Assembly (NCBI GenBank): GCA_028829895.1
Contig: CM054181.1
Coordinates: forward strand, 48,004,759-48,068,758
Length of the DNA: 64,000 bases
Direction of reading: 5' to 3'
From: Sinotaia quadrata
Taxonomy: Eukaryota; Mollusca; Gastropoda; Architaenioglossa; Viviparidae
Below, piece after piece: positions 25,680 through 37,760 of the stretch (position 1 is the first letter of the stretch; each line of letters starts with the position of its first letter). The translations under genes and the position numbers were made by a program. The notes beneath the pieces were generated by a model. It was not told the origin of the DNA. It was given only the letters and a program-made list of their open reading frames with translations, and ran no database searches.

Positions 25680-25765
25680 TCTTAAATTCAAGTCTCACCT
25701 TACAGTTTCCTGCAACAGTACTTATTAGCCCGGTACAAGCATACAGCATAATAGTTTATGAACAG
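25680..25765 (+). repeat. Dispersed repeat family X, copy C, middle part
   Basis: CTTACAGTTTCCTGCAAC and ACAGCATAATAGTTTATGAA match copy A; the repeat is then cut by retrotransposon copy 1 and resumes at 34105. Confidence 0.75.
25761..25765. other. Target-site duplication of copy 1, left half (AACAG)
   Basis: AACAG directly before the 5' LTR; its partner is at 34105-34109. Family X copy A has the uninterrupted site, with GAGCAG followed by ATTCACTAG on its minus strand. This confirms that the host site originally held one copy. Confidence 0.93.
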
Positions 25766-27313
25766 TGTCACAGTCTGATAAAATTGTCCGACTTCGTGAC
25801 CCACTTGCCTTGTTTACTTCAAATTCGAATATTTGAAACCCTTGGCCCTTTGTTCAAAGCTTCCTTTTTCTAGGTGCTTCTAGAACAGGTCAAGGTGTTA
25901 TGTAACTTTAGGACCATTGTCCAGTTCTCGAACCAACCACATGCTTTGCGAACAGTCACGTGATACGCAATATACCTTTCTATATATGTACCCACACGCT
26001 TCCGCTCCCTCACTTCGAGCACATTTTAGCTAATTCCATCAGCTTACTCGGGTCGTGAGAGGCAGCCGGCGCCATAGAGAATCAAGGTACCCTTCGACTT
26101 CTCCCAAAAGGTATCATTTTATTTAATAGTATTTGCCTATGTATTGTTTAAGTATGTATTTGTGCTATGTATTATATGATTTCCATATACACTTGAGCAT
26201 GGTTCAGAGAAATAGCTGAAAACCTATATGTTACGGAATATAAATTTATTGTAACCATTTTTCCATTTCTGTACTTTAATTTATATTGTTTTAATTCACT
26301 AAGAGCCAGAATGCTGCGCTCGATATGAATTCTTCATGTAATTCAATTATTGCGTGTAATTTTAATTGTAAATTGTGAAGCGCTCTGTCGGTTTGAATTA
26401 CCTCTTGTATGAACATTAATTTAACGTTGTATCTATTTTATTGCTTCATACGTCATGACTGTTAAATGGAACACATGTGAGACGATTATATTTTTTCTAA
26501 AATTTAATTGTAAGCGACGCGAGGTCGAAACTCCTTGTTCAGCGCATTTAATTGAGCCATGCCTAGGTAGGACCTGTTAGGTTGAGAATTATATCCAAAC
26601 ACGTTGCATCCACAGGTCGGCTCATGGTTCATGTTCACCCATGCCTCACCTGCATTAGCTTATTGGTGTAAGCGTGTCGAAATCCACTCTGAGGGCCATG
26701 CTGCAAAAATTCCAGTTCCTAGCCACTAACAAAGGGACATCATTCCTTATGCACCACGTGTGTCGTTAAAGGGGGACTGAGGGAACGAACCGGCATGACT
26801 GAGTGTTGAGACCAAGGATACAAGAATAGAGCTAAGTGCAAGATCAAGTGTACAGATCTCAAAGGAACACTTTTCTGGCAATTTAGATTGACAAAAATCA
26901 GGCATAGGCGCGTAAAGACAGAGTGAAGACTATTCGCGTTGCATTCGATTTATTGTTAATTTGTTAAACTTTATTAAATCTTATTTTCTTTGTTAATACC
27001 TCTTAGTAGTTGATTTCTATGCACAATAGACCAATTAGATTAATTCTTAGATTTGAATGGGGGCGGATGAGCAGAAAGATTGATGACGAGTGCATATTAA
27101 TTTAGAGGGACTTAACTGTTTTCAAATCTAGCTAAAAGTTCGCAGTTTATTAGTCTGTAAATTTGTCGTCTGAACTACAAGACGCACTTTTAATTAGTCA
27201 GATAATAAATTGAGCAACCAGTCTGCGTAGAATATGAGAGGAAGAATTAATTATATTTAAAGTCTTTTAATTATTCTAAGCAGGGTCTTTAAATAAATAC
27301 TGGAAACGTAACA
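25766..27313 (+). repeat. 5' LTR of copy 1
   Basis: 1548 bp, the same as 32557-34104 at a constant offset of 6791 with no difference seen by eye. It begins TGT and ends ACA, the short inverted termini usual for LTRs. It carries a TATA-like box at 25981-25987 and a CACGTG E-box at 25957-25962. The U3/R/U5 boundaries cannot be fixed from sequence alone. An AATAAA occurs at 27292-27297, only 16 bp before the LTR end, so it is not clearly the functional poly(A) signal. Confidence 0.95.
25957..26015 (+). promoter_or_regulatory. Putative LTR core promoter, copy 1
   Basis: TATATATG at 25981-25988 is preceded 19 bp upstream by the palindromic E-box CACGTG. Transcription would be expected to begin about 25-30 bp downstream, near 26010-26015; that start is inferred. 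The same arrangement is present in all four LTRs of the window. The predicted RNA would carry a leader of well over 1.5 kb with many upstream ATGs before Gag, so translation may need splicing or internal initiation. Confidence 0.45.
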
Positions 27314-27315
27314 AG

Positions 27316-27333
27316 TGTGGGTCGTCGCGGGAT
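27316..27333 (+). other. Primer-binding region of copy 1 (atypical)
   Basis: Lies 2 nt after the 5' LTR, the position of the tRNA primer-binding site. It reads TGTGGGTCGTCGCGGGAT. In copy 2 the same site is a perfect match to the 3' end of tRNA-Pro. This one differs by one substitution, one missing C and one extra G, and does not begin with the TGG that pairs with a tRNA CCA end. It could derive from a variant primer tRNA, be a mutated site, or be an assembly error. Confidence 0.6.
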
Positions 27334-27932
27334 TGATATGTATTAAATTGTAAATTGTAACATTTTTATACATAGGGCGCATCATAACCTAGAAACGAAC
27401 GAACGAACAGAATTGCCAATTGTTCTTTTGATTTTTGTATCACTGATTTTCTTTGCTTTTGTTGTGACATGTGCATGTATTCTTTTGCAGAGTAGCGTGC
27501 ATGTTAGTTAATGTTGATATATTTAAGCGTAGTTAAATATGTCATGTTAGCTATTGAATGATTTATTTAGTATTGTGTTACTGAGTACTTCATTGTGAGG
27601 AGTCGAAGGTTATACCGCCAGCTAGGAGAGTTATCGGTAGTAACAGACTTCGGACTATTATATTTAGGGTGCTAGATATAATGTGTAATGTTGTATGGTA
27701 GGAGCCGTGACATTACGAAAGTCTTGGAACAGCGGACACTGTGACAAGCAGGTGAAACGTGTAAAGAGTTAACGCGTAATTTATTTCGGAAGGTGTTCTG
27801 AGTAAATTAAATAATTTTTGTAAGGTTGTAGCCTAAAAGTTATTTTCGGGATAAGCGGAGTTATCGCCGACGGTTAAAACACACAATTCACGAGATACAT
27901 TCTTATTGTAGCCAGCGCGCTAAGACAGTAAA
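27334..27932 (+). other. Untranslated leader between primer site and gag, copy 1
   Basis: About 600 bp without a long frame, equivalent to 54588-55186 on the minus strand. It contains a short ACGA repeat at about 27396. In retroelements this region usually holds dimerisation and packaging signals, but I see no recognisable motif for them. It ends with GTAAAATGG around the gag start, where purine at -3 and G at +4 are a good initiation context. Confidence 0.7.
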
Positions 27933-30900
27933 ATGGATCGCAAACAGGTTATCGAAGACCTGAAAGAAGCCGGTATCATGATAGGATACCAGGGTGACGA
28001 ACTGACTAGCTACATCAAAACTGAGCTAGAGAAAGCGGAAAAAGCAGAAAAGGAGAGAGTAGAAAAAGCGGACAAAGAAAGGCAAGAGATAGAAAGAGAA
28101 GAACGTATTGCTAATCGCGAACTGAAGAAGTTAGAAGCTGAAAAACTAGCCGAAACTGAAGCTAAACGCATCGCAGCTGACGCAGAAGCTAAAAGGTTAG
28201 AAGCTGAAAGATTAGCCGACATCGAAACAAAACGTATCGCAGCGGACACAGAAGCTAAACGCATCGCAGCAGACGCGGAAATAAAACGGTTAGAATGGGA
28301 AGTGAAGAAACTAGAAGTTACCAATCCAAACCGTGACCGCAGAAGCAGTGGTGATTCGCGTTCTAGCGATGGAAATAATCACAGTAGAATTGAAAATATC
28401 ATTCCAAAGATAAATATGGTCCCATTTGATGAGAACAAAGATCAAATAGACGCGTATTTAAAAACGTTTGAAAAGTTAGCCAGAGCAACAAACATTCCAG
28501 CGGAACATTGGGCGATAAATTTATCGGGGTTATTGCAGGGCAGTGCGAAAAACGAGTTCAATAAGCTTAGCGATTCTGAGCCAGATAATTACGACACAGT
28601 CAAGGCCGCATTATTGAAACGTTACAAACTCACAGCAGATACATACCGACGTAAGTTTAAACAGGCCACTAAAGCCAGTTCAGAGACGCACGCACAGTAC
28701 ATACGACGCGTAGCTGACTTGTTCCAAAGATGGATAGATCTAGCCGAAACTCCACAGACGTACGCAGGTCTTAGGGATGAAATGGTAAAAGACCACATTC
28801 TCGGGTCATACAAATCAGATCTACTGATTCACTTAGCAATAAGGGAAAAATCTACGCTAGAGGAGATAGGCAACGCCGCCGATCGCTTTGATGACGCACA
28901 TTCTCAATTCTCGAACGCACACGCGAACAACAAGTCTCGACCGAACGAACCGCAGACTCGAAAGGATAAGAAAAATGACGGGAAGGCACCTAATGAGCGT
29001 GATGATAAAACATCTAAACCCGACACTAAAAACAAGTCCGACAAACAGAAAGATAAAAAGAATCTTGCATGTTACACTTGTGGTGATAGTGGCCATTTTT
29101 CACGAACATGTCCTGAAAAGAAAACAGCTAAAGTTTACGCAGTAGAAAGTCATACACCTAAAACAGAAAAGTCGAATCGAACACCAGTACAGGCAAACGG
29201 TCACGATACAATCGCTTTGCTTGATACAGGGTGTGAGCTGGACGCTATAGTAAATGCATCATTAGTTAACCGTACCGACTACACAGGGGAGACAATCTCT
29301 GTCACCTTTGCAAACGGCGAACAAGACATTTTACCAGTAGCTGAAGTCTCGATTGTTTCAGACTTTGTAGAAGGAACAGTCAAAGCGGCAGTTATGGAAA
29401 ACTCACCGCATGACGTGATCCTTGGTTGCAAGTATGTTTTGCCGTGCAAAAAACAAACTTCAACTGAACCACCACTGGTTAACGCTGTAACCAGAGCAGC
29501 GAGTAGTAAAGACAAATCTGTAACTGCACCGATGTCTGCCGCACCAGCCGTAGATAAAGCAACAGTTAGCGAGATTAAAATATTACAAGCTGAGGACGAA
29601 ACACTAGACAAGTTACGCAGACAAGCTGTACTTGTTAGTGACGTCAACACTGACGATTCGAATAAGAAAGCGTGCATTATTCTGAAAAAGGGTTTATTGT
29701 ACCGCTATTCGAAAGTGGGAGACGAATTTCGGAAACAATTAGTCGTTCCACAAACCAAACGAAATGACGTATTACGATTAGGTCATGAGAGTCTTTTTGG
29801 TGCACACATGGGTGTACAAAAAACAACTAGTCGTATTACAAGTGAGTTTTATTGGCCGGACATCACTGCCGATATCCGTAGATTCGTGTTAAGTTGCGAC
29901 ACATGCCAGAGAACACAGTCTAAAAATTCAATCAGACCCGCACCGTTAGGAGAGCCTGAACTGATCAGTGAACCCTACAAGCGCGTAGCATTGGATTTGA
30001 TTGGGCCTATAATACCCACATCAACGAGAGGTAATCGATACGTGCTGACCACTATTGATTACGCAACAAGATTCGCCGACGCAGTACCATTGAAAAATAT
30101 TGATACTGAAACTGTCGCCGAAGCCCTTTTCGGTCTTTGGAGTCGTGTTGGAATTCCTACTGAAATTTTGACGGATCAGGGGAGTCAATTCATAGGCAAC
30201 GTAATGAAGGAAGTAAATCGTTTACTTTCCATCAAACATCTTACTTGCACACCATACCACCCCCAGGCAAATGGTCTGATTGAAAAATACAATGGGACAT
30301 TAAAAACAGCACTTAAAAAGCTCGCCACTGATAAACCGAAAGACTGGGACAGATACATCCCTGCCCTACTATTTGCATATAGGGAGGTGCCACAATCTTC
30401 CACCGGGTTTTCACCATTTGAGCTACTTTACGGACGTACTGTACGCGGACCGATGATGATTTTGAAGGCACTTTGGACTGATGAAAAGACAGATGACGAA
30501 GTTAAGACAACTTATACATACGTCACTGACTTAAGAAACCGTCTTGAAACTATAGGCAAGATAGCACGGGAAAACTTGACGATAGCTCAGTCTAGACAGG
30601 CAGAATATTACAATAAGCACACCAAACCTAGAGAATTTGAAGTTAATGACAAAGTGTTACTGTTGCTTCCTGAAGCACATAACAAACTTCAGATGAAATG
30701 GAAGGGGCCCTTTGTAGTTACCGCCAAGCTAGGGGGACTGAACTATAAGGTGCAGACAGGAAAGAGAGAGAAAATCTTTCATGTTAACCTACTCAAAAAG
30801 TACATAAGCCGTGAGGATCAAACCACTCAAGCTGATTTTGTCGTAGCGACGATAGTTACAGAAGACGAGGGGGATACTGATTGCGTCACTGGTACTTTAC

Positions 30901-32333
30901 CAAACTGTCCTCTACAGACGGACGAAACTGTCAAAGACGTTAGGGTAAATGAAGCCTTGACAGAAAGACAGAAAAAAGAAGTGAATGAATTGCTTAATGA
31001 GTTCTCATCTACTCTGACAGACAAACCAGGGTTGACAGACTTAATAGAATTTTCACTGAAGCTGACTGACAACAAACCGATACGTTTGAAGCCGTATCCG
31101 TTGCCACACGCTAAGATAGATGACGTTAGACGTGAGATTAAGACTATGCTAGATCTAGGGGTCATAGAGAAGACTGACAGTGCCTACGGATCACCCATCG
31201 TGTTGATTAAAAAACGTGATAACTCGTTCCGTTTTTGCGTAGACTACCGCAAACTCAATCAAGTGACAGAGTTTTGTGCCGAACCTCTCCCTGATCCGGA
31301 TCTCATCTTCACTAAGCTAGCTAACGCTCATTACTATACCAAAATAGATTTGTCACGCGGTTTTTGGCAAATCAAGGTCAAGGACACTGATCGACACATA
31401 CTAGCTTTCACTACACCAGTAGGAAACTACACATGGAAAGTTATGCCTTTCGGAGTTTCAAACGCTCCAAGCATTTTTTCTAAAATGATGCGGTCATTGT
31501 TAGAACCACTGTACGGACGTGGAGTTGAGAACTTCATGGATGATTTAATTCTAGGCACCCAGACATGGGAGGAGCACTTGACACTCTTACGAGACGTGCT
31601 AGCCAGATTAAAGCAAGCCAACCTCACTGCCCGCCCTACGAAGTGTGAAATAGCACAATTCTCCTTAGACTTCTTGGGACACAAGTTGAGTCATGGAACT
31701 ATGTCGCCAAGTGAAGCTAAGATAGCACAACTTAAGGACACTTCACAACCGCTAACAAAAACACAAGTTAGAAGTTTTCTTGGTCTTGCTAACTACTACA
31801 GAAAATTCGTACCAGATTTTAGTGCCATTGCATGTCCTCTGACTGACTTGACACGTAAGAATATGCCTACAAAAGTAGTGTGGACTGATGCATGCCAAAA
31901 CGCTTTTGACACACTGAAATCTAGACTGACTTCAGATTTAGTTGTTAAACTGCCAGATCTGACAAAACCATTCTTGTTAAGGACTGATGCTAGCAACACA
32001 GGATTAGGAGCAGTGTTATTACAAGAACACAATGACACCAAACACCCAGTTGCATATGCAAGCCGTAAACTCACAACTACTGAACAGAAATATTCCACCA
32101 GTGAAAAGGAATGTCTTGCAATAGTTTGGGCCATAAAAAAGTTCGAAAACTATTTGTACGGAAAAACCTTTGTCATTGAGTGCGATCACCAGCCGTTGGC
32201 CTTTCTCGGACAGGCGCAATTTACGAACAGCCGTTTAATGCGTTGGTCTTTGTTTCTGACACAGTATGACGCAAATATTCATTACATCAAAGGGTCTTTG
32301 AATGTTGGCGCAGATTACATGAGTCGTGCTTGA
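27933..32333 (+). CDS. Gag-Pol polyprotein, order Gag-PR-IN-RT-RNaseH (copy 1)
   Basis: A single 1466-aa frame with no frameshift or internal stop. Residues about 28-128 are a charged, repetitive coiled coil rich in EAKR/IAAD units. A Gag capsid-like region follows at about 160-330, then a CCHC zinc knuckle at C380, C383, H388, C393. The aspartic protease has LLDTG at 429-433. Integrase shows the HHCC zinc site (H618, H625, C655, C658), the DDE triad D688, D748, E784 (35 residues between the last two) and a GPF module at 923-950; no chromodomain is seen. After a linker at about 965-1040 comes reverse transcriptase with D1139, MPFG at 1171 and FMDD at 1201-1204. RNase H has D1352, the EKE motif at 1391-1393, D1418 and terminal D1461. 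All expected catalytic residues are present, so the protein is probably functional. Integrase before RT is the Gmr1 arrangement; canonical Ty3/Gypsy elements have it last. Confidence 0.97.
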   Translation: MDRKQVIEDLKEAGIMIGYQGDELTSYIKTELEKAEKAEKERVEKADKERQEIEREERIANRELKKLEAEKLAETEAKRIAADAEAKRLEAERLADIETKRIAADTEAKRIAADAEIKRLEWEVKKLEVTNPNRDRRSSGDSRSSDGNNHSRIENIIPKINMVPFDENKDQIDAYLKTFEKLARATNIPAEHWAINLSGLLQGSAKNEFNKLSDSEPDNYDTVKAALLKRYKLTADTYRRKFKQATKASSETHAQYIRRVADLFQRWIDLAETPQTYAGLRDEMVKDHILGSYKSDLLIHLAIREKSTLEEIGNAADRFDDAHSQFSNAHANNKSRPNEPQTRKDKKNDGKAPNERDDKTSKPDTKNKSDKQKDKKNLACYTCGDSGHFSRTCPEKKTAKVYAVESHTPKTEKSNRTPVQANGHDTIALLDTGCELDAIVNASLVNRTDYTGETISVTFANGEQDILPVAEVSIVSDFVEGTVKAAVMENSPHDVILGCKYVLPCKKQTSTEPPLVNAVTRAASSKDKSVTAPMSAAPAVDKATVSEIKILQAEDETLDKLRRQAVLVSDVNTDDSNKKACIILKKGLLYRYSKVGDEFRKQLVVPQTKRNDVLRLGHESLFGAHMGVQKTTSRITSEFYWPDITADIRRFVLSCDTCQRTQSKNSIRPAPLGEPELISEPYKRVALDLIGPIIPTSTRGNRYVLTTIDYATRFADAVPLKNIDTETVAEALFGLWSRVGIPTEILTDQGSQFIGNVMKEVNRLLSIKHLTCTPYHPQANGLIEKYNGTLKTALKKLATDKPKDWDRYIPALLFAYREVPQSSTGFSPFELLYGRTVRGPMMILKALWTDEKTDDEVKTTYTYVTDLRNRLETIGKIARENLTIAQSRQAEYYNKHTKPREFEVNDKVLLLLPEAHNKLQMKWKGPFVVTAKLGGLNYKVQTGKREKIFHVNLLKKYISREDQTTQADFVVATIVTEDEGDTDCVTGTLPNCPLQTDETVKDVRVNEALTERQKKEVNELLNEFSSTLTDKPGLTDLIEFSLKLTDNKPIRLKPYPLPHAKIDDVRREIKTMLDLGVIEKTDSAYGSPIVLIKKRDNSFRFCVDYRKLNQVTEFCAEPLPDPDLIFTKLANAHYYTKIDLSRGFWQIKVKDTDRHILAFTTPVGNYTWKVMPFGVSNAPSIFSKMMRSLLEPLYGRGVENFMDDLILGTQTWEEHLTLLRDVLARLKQANLTARPTKCEIAQFSLDFLGHKLSHGTMSPSEAKIAQLKDTSQPLTKTQVRSFLGLANYYRKFVPDFSAIACPLTDLTRKNMPTKVVWTDACQNAFDTLKSRLTSDLVVKLPDLTKPFLLRTDASNTGLGAVLLQEHNDTKHPVAYASRKLTTTEQKYSTSEKECLAIVWAIKKFENYLYGKTFVIECDHQPLAFLGQAQFTNSRLMRWSLFLTQYDANIHYIKGSLNVGADYMSRA

Positions 32334-32556
32334 TGCCATCAAGTGCCGGTACTGATAGAATGTTGTTTAATCAATTAACTGAACCCTACGGATTCCTTCC
32401 TGTAAATATGAAATATAGTTGCACACTTTATTTCTAGGAATGTCGAAATTTTTTTTGTGTAAATTTTTCTTCATTGTGGACTTCTACATTTTATCATACA
32501 TAATTTGTAGGAGGCATTTTATCTTTGGCAAGATAAACGCCTCAAAAGCAAGGGGG
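32334..32556 (+). other. 3' untranslated region and polypurine tract, copy 1
   Basis: 223 bp between the pol stop codon and the 3' LTR, with no env-like frame. It ends in AAAAGCAAGGGGG (32544-32556), a polypurine tract directly abutting the LTR, where plus-strand DNA synthesis would start. Copy 2 has the same tract on the minus strand at 50037-50049. Confidence 0.85.
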
Positions 32557-34104
32557 TGTCACAGTCTGATAAAATTGTCCGACTTCGTGACCCACTTGCC
32601 TTGTTTACTTCAAATTCGAATATTTGAAACCCTTGGCCCTTTGTTCAAAGCTTCCTTTTTCTAGGTGCTTCTAGAACAGGTCAAGGTGTTATGTAACTTT
32701 AGGACCATTGTCCAGTTCTCGAACCAACCACATGCTTTGCGAACAGTCACGTGATACGCAATATACCTTTCTATATATGTACCCACACGCTTCCGCTCCC
32801 TCACTTCGAGCACATTTTAGCTAATTCCATCAGCTTACTCGGGTCGTGAGAGGCAGCCGGCGCCATAGAGAATCAAGGTACCCTTCGACTTCTCCCAAAA
32901 GGTATCATTTTATTTAATAGTATTTGCCTATGTATTGTTTAAGTATGTATTTGTGCTATGTATTATATGATTTCCATATACACTTGAGCATGGTTCAGAG
33001 AAATAGCTGAAAACCTATATGTTACGGAATATAAATTTATTGTAACCATTTTTCCATTTCTGTACTTTAATTTATATTGTTTTAATTCACTAAGAGCCAG
33101 AATGCTGCGCTCGATATGAATTCTTCATGTAATTCAATTATTGCGTGTAATTTTAATTGTAAATTGTGAAGCGCTCTGTCGGTTTGAATTACCTCTTGTA
33201 TGAACATTAATTTAACGTTGTATCTATTTTATTGCTTCATACGTCATGACTGTTAAATGGAACACATGTGAGACGATTATATTTTTTCTAAAATTTAATT
33301 GTAAGCGACGCGAGGTCGAAACTCCTTGTTCAGCGCATTTAATTGAGCCATGCCTAGGTAGGACCTGTTAGGTTGAGAATTATATCCAAACACGTTGCAT
33401 CCACAGGTCGGCTCATGGTTCATGTTCACCCATGCCTCACCTGCATTAGCTTATTGGTGTAAGCGTGTCGAAATCCACTCTGAGGGCCATGCTGCAAAAA
33501 TTCCAGTTCCTAGCCACTAACAAAGGGACATCATTCCTTATGCACCACGTGTGTCGTTAAAGGGGGACTGAGGGAACGAACCGGCATGACTGAGTGTTGA
33601 GACCAAGGATACAAGAATAGAGCTAAGTGCAAGATCAAGTGTACAGATCTCAAAGGAACACTTTTCTGGCAATTTAGATTGACAAAAATCAGGCATAGGC
33701 GCGTAAAGACAGAGTGAAGACTATTCGCGTTGCATTCGATTTATTGTTAATTTGTTAAACTTTATTAAATCTTATTTTCTTTGTTAATACCTCTTAGTAG
33801 TTGATTTCTATGCACAATAGACCAATTAGATTAATTCTTAGATTTGAATGGGGGCGGATGAGCAGAAAGATTGATGACGAGTGCATATTAATTTAGAGGG
33901 ACTTAACTGTTTTCAAATCTAGCTAAAAGTTCGCAGTTTATTAGTCTGTAAATTTGTCGTCTGAACTACAAGACGCACTTTTAATTAGTCAGATAATAAA
34001 TTGAGCAACCAGTCTGCGTAGAATATGAGAGGAAGAATTAATTATATTTAAAGTCTTTTAATTATTCTAAGCAGGGTCTTTAAATAAATACTGGAAACGT
34101 AACA
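32557..34104 (+). repeat. 3' LTR of copy 1
   Basis: 1548 bp, identical by eye to the 5' LTR at 25766-27313. It is followed at once by AACAG, the second half of the target duplication, and then by the continuation of family X. Confidence 0.95.
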
Positions 34105-34109
34105 AACAG
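34105..34109. other. Target-site duplication of copy 1, right half (AACAG)
   Basis: AACAG directly after the 3' LTR, matching 25761-25765. The downstream sequence GTTCACTAGAAAC resumes family X. Confidence 0.93.
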
Positions 34110-34325
34110 GTTCACTAGAAACAACGTAAAGTGCTTAGTATACTACATATAAGCAATATACTTCACAATTTGTAGAAGTGATAGTCTACTCACATAATTT
34201 TACATCTCTACGTAAAATGTAAGTATAGCATATCAATAGCAAAAATGCACAAAATATAAGTCTATTCTCTCTCAATCAGTCAGTTAACTCACCATTAAGC
34301 TAACGGCTACCTTTCATGACTTGAC
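34105..34325 (+). repeat. Dispersed repeat family X, copy C, last part
   Basis: Continues copy C beyond the retrotransposon: GGTTCACTAGAAACAACGT, AGTATACTACATATAAGCAA, CATCTCTACGTAAAATG, TTAACTCACCATTAAGCTAA and CCTTTCATGA all match copy A minus strand in order. It runs into the 80-bp array at about 34340. Confidence 0.75.
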
Positions 34326-34340
34326 TTCTTCTAATACAAT

Positions 34341-34696
34341 AATATTGATAATAATGCATCTTTACACTGATACTGATGGCGTATATGTTTTACAGTCAAC
34401 TACTGAAGATCCACTCTACACTAATGCTGACAATGACATCTTTACACTGATACTGATGGCGTTTATGTTTTACAGTCAGCTACTAAAGATCCACTCAACA
34501 CTAATGCTGACAATGACATCTTTACACTGATACTGATGGCGTATATGTTTTACAATCAGCTACTAAAGATCCACTCTACACTAATGCTGACAATGACATC
34601 TTTACACTGATACTGATGGCGTATATGTTTTACAGTCAGCTACTAAAGATCCACTCTTCACTAATGCTGACAATGACATCTTTACACCGACTGGCA
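34341..34696 (+). repeat. 80-bp tandem array, about 4.3 copies
   Basis: TTTACACTGATACTGATGGC recurs at 34361, 34441, 34521 and 34601 at exactly 80-bp steps, with a partial unit at 34681; units differ at a few positions. Confidence 0.96.
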
Positions 34697-35529
34697 TAGA
34701 CTACCCTTTGAAATGTATTAATCATACGAAAGCATTCAGTTCTAGAAAAAAACTACTTATAATATCCTCTAGCAAGGCTGGATAATAATTTTAAATATAT
34801 GAAATTTATATCTTGGCATCCTTTGTGTTCTGCTTCATATGGACTGTGCATGCGTACTAACCTATTGATTCGTTATAAGCAAATTTGCACTAAGTGATGT
34901 TTTCGGCCTTATAGATTGTATTTAAGACGTAGGGTCAGTTTCTGTGGTGAATGGTAATAAATGTATGGTTAACTCGACAGATGCGATAATTGTGGCTGTT
35001 GTTGCTGTGATGCACATTGTTTAAAATCAATTCTGATAAGTCGCTTATGCATCATTTAAAAAAAAGAAAATATCTTTTCAAGTCAGACTGTACTAAAATC
35101 TCAGAAGGTAATATATTCAATATTACAAAGAACTACTAGACAATTAATTTAAAGCTGAACTTGATAAAATTCGAACATAGTCAAATTGACTTTATCCAGA
35201 TCTGTGTGCCATGTTTATTTATATCAGCGAGCTTCGGAAGCACTCGACGATAGACTTTTAATATTCACCTTGACATTTAAAGATACATTCTTTGAGAGAG
35301 TACCAAGGGGAAAAAGATCTGATTGGTTGATGTCAATACATATTACACAATGTTATCTAAACAAACACAATGAGCAGAACACTGTTATTGATAGCAAAGG
35401 GCTGCTCTAAGATCCCACGAATAAAACTAGTATTCCTGAGAAGAAAAAAAAGATATATTAATATTTTTAAGTGTAAGGTATAAACAGTGCGCTCGGATTT
35501 CTTCTCTGTTGACATATGTGTGCGTGTGT
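34697..35529. other. No gene seen
   Basis: A 74-aa plus frame at 35186-35410 is not recognised. Confidence 0.5.
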
Positions 35530-37207
<1,678 letters not shown>

Positions 37208-37252
37208 CGTTTGTTTGTTTGTTTGTTTGTTTGTTTGTTTGTTTGTTTGTTT
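37208..37252. repeat. (GTTT)n microsatellite
   Basis: Ten or so GTTT units. Confidence 0.95.
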
Positions 37253-37299
37253 CTTTTGGTGTGGCGTATGTCTGAAATAGTTCTTAATATTAGGTCAGT

Positions 37300-37760
37300 A
37301 TGCCTAACACTAATTTACGTATAAATTCCGTAACATGGATTTAATATACATTGCGCAGCACTAAGTTAAATATACTATCAGTTACACGAATTTAATATAC
37401 ATTGAGTAGTATTAAGTTAGATACACATTCCGTAACACGAATTTAATATACATTGCGTAGCTTACATTCCATAACACGAATTTAAATATAAATTGCATAA
37501 CACTACGTTAAAAATAGGCTACATTCCAAAAACACTAAGTGAAATATGCATTCCGCATAGTCAAATATATTCATTGCGTAACACTAAGTGAAAAATGTAC
37601 TTTGCTTAACAAAGTGAAATATGCACATTGCATAACACTAAGTAAAATATGCATTGCGTAGCACTAAAAGATATATGAATATACATTGCTTACCACTAAG
37701 TGATATATATCGTAGCACTAATTGAAATATGCATTGCGTAGAACTTAGTGAAATATACAA
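37300..37760 (+). repeat. Degenerate tandem array, about 35-45-bp units
   Basis: Units of the form AACACTAAGT-AAATATGCATTGCGTAG are repeated more than ten times with heavy divergence and variable length. Confidence 0.8.

Larger units (their letters stand above)
25766..34104 (+). mobile_element. Full-length Gmr1-type Ty3/Gypsy LTR retrotransposon, copy 1
   Basis: An 8.34-kb element bounded by two 1548-bp direct repeats that start TGTCACAG and end ACGTAACA. The 5-bp sequence AACAG occurs immediately outside both ends (25761-25765 and 34105-34109), as expected for integrase-made target duplication. Inside are a primer-binding region (27316-27333), a 600-bp leader, one uninterrupted Gag-Pol frame (27933-32333), and a polypurine tract directly before the 3' LTR. 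There is no env-like frame: only 223 bp separate the stop codon from the 3' LTR. The two LTRs look identical over their whole length, which points to a very recent insertion. The target was a copy of dispersed repeat family X. The clade assignment rests on domain order (integrase before RT) and Gypsy-like motifs, not on a database search. Confidence 0.96.

Noticed and set aside
28010..32219. Minus-strand frames of 60-132 aa inside copy 1, and the corresponding plus-strand frames in copy 2
   Set aside because: They are antisense shadows of a conserved polyprotein with clear domains, and they recur in both copies only because the sense sequence is the same.
32334..32556. Possible env gene downstream of pol (retrovirus-like element)
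   Set aside because: Only 223 bp separate the stop from the LTR and no signal peptide or transmembrane frame exists.
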